Part shown: piece by piece, positions 55,595 to 64,000 of the stretch
How the letters are laid out: each line of letters starts with the position of its first letter
Numbering within the stretch: the first letter of the stretch is position 1
Source: Diphasiastrum complanatum
Lineage: Eukaryota; Streptophyta; Lycopodiopsida; Lycopodiales; Lycopodiaceae
Reading direction: 5' to 3'
Assembly: GCA_029204225.1 (NCBI GenBank)
Contig: CM055096.1
Location: 60,680,957 to 60,744,956 of the forward strand
DNA length: 64,000 bases
The notes under the pieces: generated by a model
The model's input: the letters and a program-made list of their open reading frames with translations, nothing else
Databases searched by the model: none
What the model was told of the DNA's origin: nothing
Position numbers and translations under genes: made by a program

Positions 55595-58110
55595 CTAACT
55601 CTCCACCAAGAGAAATAGAGCATTTTTTGGTACTGTAAACATCAGTCCACAGAACACATTGTGCAAAAATAAAGTGGTGATGATTTGGTATAGTTTTCCT
55701 TTCATAAAGCCATTCCGTTGAAAAGCCAAAACGATGTCTTTAGCGTCCTCCTCAAAGGCACCCTGCTCATTACAACAATACATGGCAGCAATAATTTGTG
55801 CAATAACAACCTTATAAGAGTTAAGAATCGGTCTGTTAGAAGTCAGGTGTATGTACTAAAATAAGGAAAATGAAGCTCCCTTTTTTTGTCAAATTTTTTC
55901 ATATAGAAATTTCCAGACTCAGCATCAAAGGTAGTACTGATATTTAAGAAATCGATCGTATTGTCTGAAGTATCAACATTCTTAATGGTTAAGTACTCCA
56001 AGGGATAAATCCATATAGTATTATCATAAGCACGAGGTTGTTCTTTATTCATAAACAAAGGAGCATCAGAATTGTTAATAAAACAAATATCATCCATATA
56101 ACGAAAAGTGTACTTAAAAGCACGAAGGTATTCCATTTTACCAAGTTTGGCCAAAATCTTCATGAAATGCAGTTCATAAAATGACAGATACCCATTACAC
56201 CAAGTAGGGGAGCAAGCAAACCCCATGGGAATACCACAAACTTGTCTCCATGTCCTGTTACCTAATCTCACTATGCAACTATCAATCAATAGTCATACTG
56301 GCACAATACTTCTTTGTCAATATACGTCCATTTATCAGCTGGTTTACTTAACCATTTCCATTTAAATTTTCCCTGGTTAGGTTTTCATTTATATGCAAGA
56401 TTTTTGTTATTACAAAATTTGAATGCATACCAAATCATTTTCCGTATAACCATTTTCAGTCCGTCAGGACCGTTTAGAGGAATGTTTTCATAGCATTTCG
56501 AGATGTCAGCAGACCTCATAGAAGTGATTTTATTAGGCACATTAAGAATTTAGTGGATGAGTTGCAATGCCAAAATAAGTTGGTATCCACATTTAGGAAA
56601 CTCCGTTATGACTGTGCCTTAAGGTCTGCTTCCTCCATGAGGTGCGGAGTCAGAATACCAAAAGCTTCAAAAAGAAATGTGGCCACCTTTGAAAAGTAGG
56701 AGTCATGTGCATTTGTAATCCATCTGAAAGCATTTTTATGTGCTTTAAAGGAACAAAGTAGAAAAGATAATTCCTCTTTCCCTATAAGGTAATCAGGTAT
56801 CTTATTAGAAAAGGTATGTTTAATCATTCTCATAGCATTATCTAAAGTATTGTTTCCTTCATCAGGAAAATGGGCAAAGTCTGGACTAGACAATCTTTGC
56901 AAGGCCATGTTTCGAACAAAGTAGATGCACACGAAACATGGATTATGTTGTGCCTTATCCACACCACTCACATAAAGGTTGGTAGTAATCCAATTATGCT
57001 CATCAATGGCACTTTTTGATTTGTTATCTATTATACTTTTGTCGTGTAGCCATCTGGTTTTTTCAAGAAATTTGTTACAACACTTTTACAAATACGGGCA
57101 TGTTCCATAATACTTTCGTGATCGATTCTTTGATAAGTGGATAGAGTTTTAGCCAACTTAAACCATCATTGGTAGTGTTCTATCACTACTTCATTGATAT
57201 TAGATTGGCGTAATGGAATATGATTAAGCCCTTTGTTCATGTCATTCTTTAGATGTTTGTTACTAATAATTCCAGTGTCCATAGAGATGACATGATCAAA
57301 TGTTTTACAAATGAACTCTTTAAACGTTTATTGTTAGAGCAACTACAAGGTGGGATATTATCATCGTCGAATTCACAAAAGACTTGAAAGAATTTATACC
57401 ACTCCTGCTTCAAATGCGAAAAAAAAGTCCAACCAAACACAATCTGCTCAAAGATATCATCAACATGACCAAAAATGTGAAGTAATGTCTCATAATAAAG
57501 TCGTTTAACATTTATCTTCTCAAATCATCTATTGTAGTAACGTAAATGCAAAAACATCTCCCTTTTGTCTCTTTTAACCACTAGTCATCGCCTACCACTT
57601 GTACTGACCTCCAAAACTCTTATTTCTTCTATTTCCTCTGGCACATGGATCAATCACGGTAAAAGTTCAGCTTTCTAATAGGAAAGTCCCCTTTTCCACC
57701 ACTACTTTGCTCCTCATTGCCTTTGCTTGGAAAGTATTTTCCCTTCTTGTTGCCACTACCTGATATGATTGAGCTTGGATTGTTCAAATTGAAGAAACTT
57801 GTCCTCTTGCTTGTATTCTGGAAGTATTTATCCTATAAGGTAGAGAAACTGGGCTTTTTTATGAGGTGTTCGATTTCTCGAATGTTCTCGGCCTCGCCAC
57901 GGTGTGCAAGAAGCTTAGCAGTGGGGTTATTGGAAAGTTCGATGGCAGCACAATGTGTTGTCTAATATAAAGAAAGACAAGGTGGGCTTTGACAACATCT
58001 CTAGCAGGTTTATGAAGCCAAAGGAAGAAAGCATTGAGTTGGTTTTGAAGAGAGGCACCAGAGAAGAATTTGGCAAGGTTGTTCATTATATACCAGATAA
58101 CATGATCAAA
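55595..58110 (-). pseudogene. Penelope-like retroelement reverse transcriptase
   Basis: A minus-strand RT unlike the LTR elements around it. Motifs in order from the right are: ISMDTGIISNKHLKNDM followed by GLNHIP (N-terminal block), YVSGVDKAQHNPCFVC, CSFKAHKNAFRWITNAHDS, palm motif A RSADISKCYENIP (56478-56516), motif B CGIPMGFACSPTWCN (about 56206-56240), motif C FKYTFRYMDDICFINN (YMDD at 56089-56100), then IWIYPLEYLTIK, DFLNIS, KFDKKREL and a thumb region SNRPILNSYKVVIAQII. This order and wording (GIPMG, RYxDD, IYP, DKR, SNRP) are those of Penelope-like elements. Catalytic Asp residues are intact, but stops and frame changes occur about every 100-200 residues. No GIY-YIG nuclease is visible. 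The N-terminal 300 bases (57560-58110) are assigned only by adjacency. Confidence 0.8.
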
Positions 58111-58118
58111 CAGATAAT

Positions 58119-59261
58119 CATATCCGCAAGAAAATCAGCTGCGACTTGCACCCGTAGGTTTTTCATGCCAACACTAATTGGTGATCGAGGTTGAAAACCA
58201 TACATAAGCATGAAAGGGCCGAATCCGGTTGCTGAATGTTTTGCACTGTTATATGCAAATTCCACCAGTGGAAGGTACTGTTCCCAATCAGACTGCCGAT
58301 GGCCCACATATGCTCGAAGCATATCCTCCATCGTCTGATTGGTCCTTTCTGTTTGATCGTCTGATTCCGGATGATCTGTAGAACTCAAACTTAAAGTTGT
58401 TTCCAACTTTTCAAATACTGCTTGCCAAAAATTCCCAGTGAATTTTGGGTCACGATCACCGACAATATCACAAGGCAGCCCGTACAGTTGAAAAAGCTTC
58501 TCAACAAACAGTTGAGCTAGTTCCGAAGCTTTGACAATAGTTTTCGTTGGGATAAATTGAGCAAACTTCGTAAGTCTGTCAACAATGACCCAAACCGAAT
58601 CGTGGCCCTTCCTTATACGTGGAAGTGCGACCACAAAATCCATAGATATACTTTCTCACTTTTCGGTAGGAATATCTAAAGGATGTAATAGGCCACTAGC
58701 TTTTAGCCTCTATGCTTTATTTAATTGGCACTTAGTACATTTAAGTACATAGGCCTCTACCTGACTTTTCATCTTAGGCCACCAAAATTGCCTTCGAACT
58801 AAGTCAAGTGTTCTTTGTATACCCGGATGTCCTGCGCATGGACTATCATGACACTCATGCGAGATTTGGGCCCTTACAGTGTCATTCTCCGGTACACACA
58901 CCTTTCCTTTACGAAATAAAATCCTGTTTCGAATTAGGAAATCTGTTTCAGTCTTTCCCTGATTCGAGGAATCTTGCAAACCTAAATCGACCCCCGAAAG
59001 TACTTGTTGCCAATACTTTCCAAAAAAAGGATCGGACTCATATAGTCCTTGAAGAGACTGGAACAATTCCGGTTCTATAACAGTAAAGCACAACTGATTA
59101 ATAACCGGTAACCGACTCAAAGCATCCGCTAGAGTATTTTGACTTCCTTTACAATAACATATAGAAAAGTCAAAGATTTGCATCAGCTCAGACCATCTAG
59201 CTTCCTTGCCCTTTAATTCTGTAGCATCATAGAAATATCGAAGAGTCCGATGATCCATCAA
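58119..59261 (-). pseudogene. Gypsy-2 RNase H end and integrase
   Basis: Minus strand: RNase H end (MDHRTLRYFYDATELKG, ADALSRLPVINQ), the zinc domain (HECHDSPCAGHPGIQRT, KCTKCQLNKA) and the integrase core (MDFVVALPRIRKGHDSVW, VGDRDPKF, DDQTERTNQTMED). Stops are a TAG at about 58710 and a TGA at 58656-58658 just before SISMDF. The latter is shared with gypsy-1. It is cut at 58119, after AADFLADM, where the Penelope-like region begins; the chromodomain tail and 3' LTR are missing. Confidence 0.92.
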
Positions 59262-59294
59262 AACTTCAAATCAGGCTCCATACAAATAATGTCG

Positions 59295-60347
59295 TCAAAT
59301 TTTCAAGGAATGAACAATTGCAAACAGTTCTTTCTCATAGGTACAGTATCTAGACTGAGCAAGATTGAGTTTCTTGCTTTCATAAGCCACAGGATGTCCA
59401 TCCTGCATCAAAATAGCTCCAATAGCATAATCACTGGCATCGGTCCTAACCACAAAAGTCTTATTAGGATCGCCAATGATTAGTATTGGTGCCGAAGTGA
59501 CACTTTTCTTAAGCAACTCAAAACAATTATTCATATCCTCTGTCCACACCACTAGTGGACTCTTAGCCCTCCGGCTTAGCTTCTTATAGCCTTTCAAGGC
59601 CTGGGTAAGGGGAAATGCCAATCGAGCAAATTGGGGAATATGCCGACGGAAAAATCCCACAAACCCCAAGAAAGACTTGATTTCCCGAAGTGTGGTGAGA
59701 ATAGGCCAATTAATAACCCTCTGGATACGATCAGCCTCAATCTCCACCCCCCGTTCGGAAATCTTATGTCCCAAGTAGGACAATTCCTTAGCAAAAAAGT
59801 CACACTTAGACTCCTTGGCAAAGAGCTTTTCCCTTCTTAGAATGTCCAAGACAATCCTAAGATGATCTTTATGTTCCGCCAAAGTCTTACTGAACACTAG
59901 GATATCATCTAAGAATACCACTACGAATCTTCCCAAATATGGCCTGAACAAATCATTCATTATTTGTTGAAAAGTTGCCGGTGCATTGGTCAATCCAAAA
60001 GGCAACACCAAAAATTCGTAGTGACCAAAGCGAGTTCGAAACCCGGTTTTTGGTATATTTTCTGCCTTAATGCGTATCTGATGGTAGCCCGATCTTAGAT
60101 CTATCTTGGTAAAGTACCCAACACCACCAAGATAGTCTATTAGATCATCCATCCGCGGCAGTGGATATCTATTCTTAACAGTTACCTTGTTCAATTTCTT
60201 ATAGTCGACGCAAAACCTTATAGTCCCATCCTTCTTGGCCACCAGAACCACTGGTGATGTCCAAGGAGACTTACTAGGTTGTACCCACCCCTTTTTCAGG
60301 TAATCATGTGACTGCCTATTTACCTCAGCCTCTTCCAATGCACTCAT
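59295..60347 (-). pseudogene. Gypsy-2 reverse transcriptase, 350-residue open frame
   Basis: This is the best-preserved retroelement domain in the window. RT motifs are all present: WTSPVVLVAKKDGTIRFCVD, YPLPRMDDLIDYL, FTKIDLRSGYHQIRI (first Asp), LPFGLTNAPATFQ, VVVFLDDILVFSK (catalytic FLDD) and YLGHKIS, then SFLGFVGFFRRHI and the start of RNase H (TDASDYAIGAILMQD, CTYEKELFAIVHSLK). It ends at a TGA (59295-59297) that replaces the Trp usual at this position, and a second TGA at 59271-59273 is shared with gypsy-1. Upstream, an in-frame stop separates it from the segment to 60602, so the polyprotein is broken even though the RT core looks competent. Confidence 0.93.
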
Positions 60348-60413
60348 CCTATAAGGACGCTCTACGATTGGAATTCCTCCAAGTATTAGGTCAAGTTTAT
60401 GATCAATTGTCCT

Positions 60414-61085
60414 TTATGGTGGTAAATCTACAGGAAGGTCTAAAAAAACATCATTGAATTCCTGCCTAAGTTCATTATAGGCTTCAAATTCTGTAGTGTT
60501 CTCACTGGGTATATTCATGGCATTTATGTTAAGTTCTTCATCATTGTAGCAAATGATATCATTATGAAAACATAAATAAACTTTAAAATCAGTTTTCTTC
60601 ATAATAAAATTAAGTTCCTATTTAGAATAAGGGTTAACATTTTCAGTGTCAGCACTTAAACTAGCCTGGATCTTAATTAAAGAATTCTCATTCATAAAAG
60701 ATAAAGATTTCTCAACAAAATCAATTCTCAATGATTAGTTCTTATCAAAATGCCATTGTTGCCCAAGAACAATATCTACATTAGCTAATTGAACATCATG
60801 GAATTCTAGTTTTTCAGAATAATCCTGAATGTGCAATTCTACATTAGGAACAATAAATCCATCAAATCGAAATTACTTCCCGATGCCATTGTCACACGGT
60901 ATTTTTTCTCACTTTTTCTGGTAGGAAGGTTTAGCGTCTGCACCGAATTTACATTAATAAAGTTGAGTGGATCCCGTGCCAAAAAGAACATTAACAACTT
61001 GATCATTAACTATATCTTTAATGCAAATAAGGTCATTAGGACCAAAAACTAAAGAACTAAGGAAACAAACATCCATCTCATTACT
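60414..61085 (-). pseudogene. Gypsy-2 protease region
   Basis: Several broken minus-strand frames. Near 60975 the frame reads VNVLFGTGSTQL, where gypsy proteases carry D-T-G or D-S-G; the active-site Asp is Gly. Further on, NVELHIQDYSEKLEFHDVQL and DIVLGQQWHF match the protease C-terminal half. The region joining protease to RT (FEAYNELRQEFNDVFLDLP) lies at 60414-60602. Stops occur throughout. Confidence 0.75.
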
Positions 61086-61535
61086 TCAAGATAGATTACC
61101 TGAGGTTGAAGCTTGTTTTTTGACGCAATCACGTGCAAGGTGACCATTGCACTTGAAGCACAGGTTCTTCTTACGAGCTTTAGCTTTATCATTGCCACCA
61201 TGATGGTTTTTTAAATTTTCCTTGGTTTTCTTAGGATTGTTGGAATTGGGATGTGTCTCATTAACAACTTCCCTATCCTTCCTCTTAAATTGAAAACCTT
61301 TTTTCTGCTCATTAGGTTGTTGACCCCTAGGTTGCTTAGGTGTGCCATCAAAGTATTTTGCAGTCCTAATAACATTTTCTAGGGTTTTTGGATGGTTCCT
61401 ACGAACATCCACTTGATAATCTTTTGGTAACCCATCAATAAACATTAAAATTTGTACCTTAGGCGGAATATCACTATAAAGTGGATTCAGGTACTCATGA
61501 AAATCTTGAATAAATTGTTTCAAACTTTTAAACAC
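61086..61535 (-). pseudogene. Gypsy-2 gag C-terminal part
   Basis: The minus-strand frame encodes QFIQDFHEYLNPLYSDIPPK, a basic linker and the nucleocapsid knuckle CFKCNGHLARDC. The canonical spacing is C-x2-C-x4-H-x4-C; here only two residues lie between the second Cys and His, so two codons are missing. The N-terminal gag half (the GEKKDR and WWDDL blocks of gypsy-1) is absent: homology starts abruptly at about 61535, next to an unrelated frame. Confidence 0.88.
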
Positions 61536-61544
61536 GAACATTGA

Positions 61545-62133
61545 GAGCTATGCGTTCTTGCATATGGCCCTCATTGAACGTGGTTGAGATCGACGAAGGT
61601 GAGGGTGAAGGTGGAGAGATCATTGTAGATGAACCTTTAAGTACATCTGCCCATGATTGGACAATCGTATGGTGCTGTTCCACCTGACTTTCGAGCTGCT
61701 AAATTTTAGCTGAAGTAGCGATTTGGGAAGAAGTTTCACTTTTGATAACTACAACTTCCTTCTTGAGTGCTTCAATGGAAGTGTCTAGCTTCTGAAGGTG
61801 CGATTGCATCGCGAAAAGTAGAGAATCATGGGAAGCAAGTTTCTCTCTGTGATTGTTAAGGCATTCAAATAGACGGAGTTGATCCTCACGAAGAAGACGG
61901 ACTAAGGTGGGGAGAGAAGCAGGTGCTTCTGGAGTGTCTAGAGTCAAGGGAATAGCTACAGTAGTTTCATCGTTGGGAATAATATTTGATGGAGAGATAG
62001 GAATTGCAACAGACATAGAAGTAGGAAGAGAAGTTGGATCTGGTTGTGAGGCTGAGGCAATGATGAAAACAGAAGATGGATAAGGAATAACACCTTTGCG
62101 ACGAGGCATTTTGCAGATTTGAGGGATGGGCAA
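61545..62133 (-). pseudogene. Unidentified ORF1- or gag-like N-terminal fragment
   Basis: A 144-residue minus-strand frame (62133-61699, likely Met at 62109: MPRRKGVIPYP) is Pro-, Ser- and Thr-rich at first, then helical (LREDQLRLFECLNNHREKLA, MQSHLQKLDTSIEALKKEV), probably a coiled coil. After a stop it continues with SWADVLKGSS and NEGHMQERIALNVRV. A coiled coil followed by this kind of segment is seen in ORF1 proteins of LINE elements and in some gags; I cannot decide. It ends exactly where gypsy-2 begins, so gypsy-2 probably inserted in or recombined with it. Confidence 0.45.
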
Positions 62134-62198
62134 GCAGGGATCAGCTAGCTAGGCACCATCAACGTGGACAGGCTCAAAATAGAGTGGTGGAGGGTGCC

Positions 62199-63690
<1,492 letters not shown>

Positions 63691-63702
63691 GCTCTGATAT
63701 CA
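63691..63702 (-). promoter_or_regulatory. Mutated primer-binding site (minus strand)
   Basis: GCTCTGATATCA differs by one base from the initiator-Met complement GCTCTGATACCA. The adjacent LTR edge is not clear, so the remaining 300 bases to the window end may be LTR. No gene is seen there. Confidence 0.45.
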
Positions 63703-64000
63703 CTTTCAAGACCTCCTCCAGAGATCCAAGACTAGGAAGCCGAACCCATATAACCAAAGGAAAACGGATGGTTAGACAAACCAACCCAACCAAACTTAGA
63801 TCGATGAACAGATCTAGTCCCCAAGCTATGGATCAGTCAATGCATAATAGGAGAGTGATGTCACTCTGGCAGCATATTGCTACAATAACCACAATAAAAA
63901 ATACACTAGTGAGAGCCCTATGGGTATACTTATACCCTCCAAGGTCCATGCACCAATAGTAGTGCACTGTGACACCTCACTAGACATATTAGCAGCCTAA

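Overview
This is a repeat-dominated, AT-rich plant nuclear window. It contains one intact protein-coding gene, a class V (GH18) chitinase at 23668-24852 (+). Nearly everything else that can be identified is decayed transposable-element sequence. Ty1/copia and Ty3/gypsy LTR elements use initiator-Met-type primer sites (TGGTATCA...), and there is a hAT-type non-autonomous DNA element, a tRNA-derived SINE-like unit and a Penelope-like retroelement. Penelope-like elements are known in conifers and rare in other seed plants. Together with the long gene-free stretches, this suggests a gymnosperm, but that is an inference from content.

Left third (1-23 kb). A copia pol remnant runs off the window edge (2-871, +). 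It is followed by a minus-strand LTR edge, a broken RING-H2 (ATL-type) fragment (2123-2332, -) and a very decayed copia RT/RNase H (4110-5210, -). From 5 to 16 kb I see only short or diverged repeats. A copia LTR with primer site and gag start lies at 17082-18295 (+), and a 734-bp hAT-like element with perfect 8-bp target duplications at 21084-21817.

Middle (23-34 kb). The chitinase gene has a TATA box and a poly(A) signal. It is followed by a tandemly duplicated tRNA-like unit (25449-25670). Next come minus-strand elements: an LTR bordered by a primer site on one side and a polypurine tract on the other (27335-28149), an unrecognised acidic coding remnant (28200-29948), a copia RT/RNase H with intact YVDD (30714-32110), and a second copia 3' end (32162-33353).

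Right half (34-64 kb). This is a stack of gypsy and copia elements. Gypsy-1 (34433-39185, +) keeps both LTRs but has lost protease and RT through an internal deletion. Gypsy-3 is split: its 5' LTR and gag lie on the minus strand (about 42395-44368), while RT, integrase, chromodomain and 3' LTR lie on the plus strand (52440-55120). The two LTRs carry matching GGTGC flanks, as expected of one insertion later broken by an inversion. Inside that interval sits a copia element (45875-52436) whose gag was interrupted by a second copia (46659-50995, perfect GAAGA target duplication); the second copia in turn carries an inverted central segment. A Penelope-like RT (55595-58110, -) abuts gypsy-2 (58119-61535, -), a sister copy of gypsy-1 that shares two nonsense codons with it. 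Three long GA/TC tracts punctuate the window.

The genes do not form a pathway. The chitinase probably acts alone in apoplastic or vacuolar defence. The rest records successive insertion, nesting, inversion and decay.
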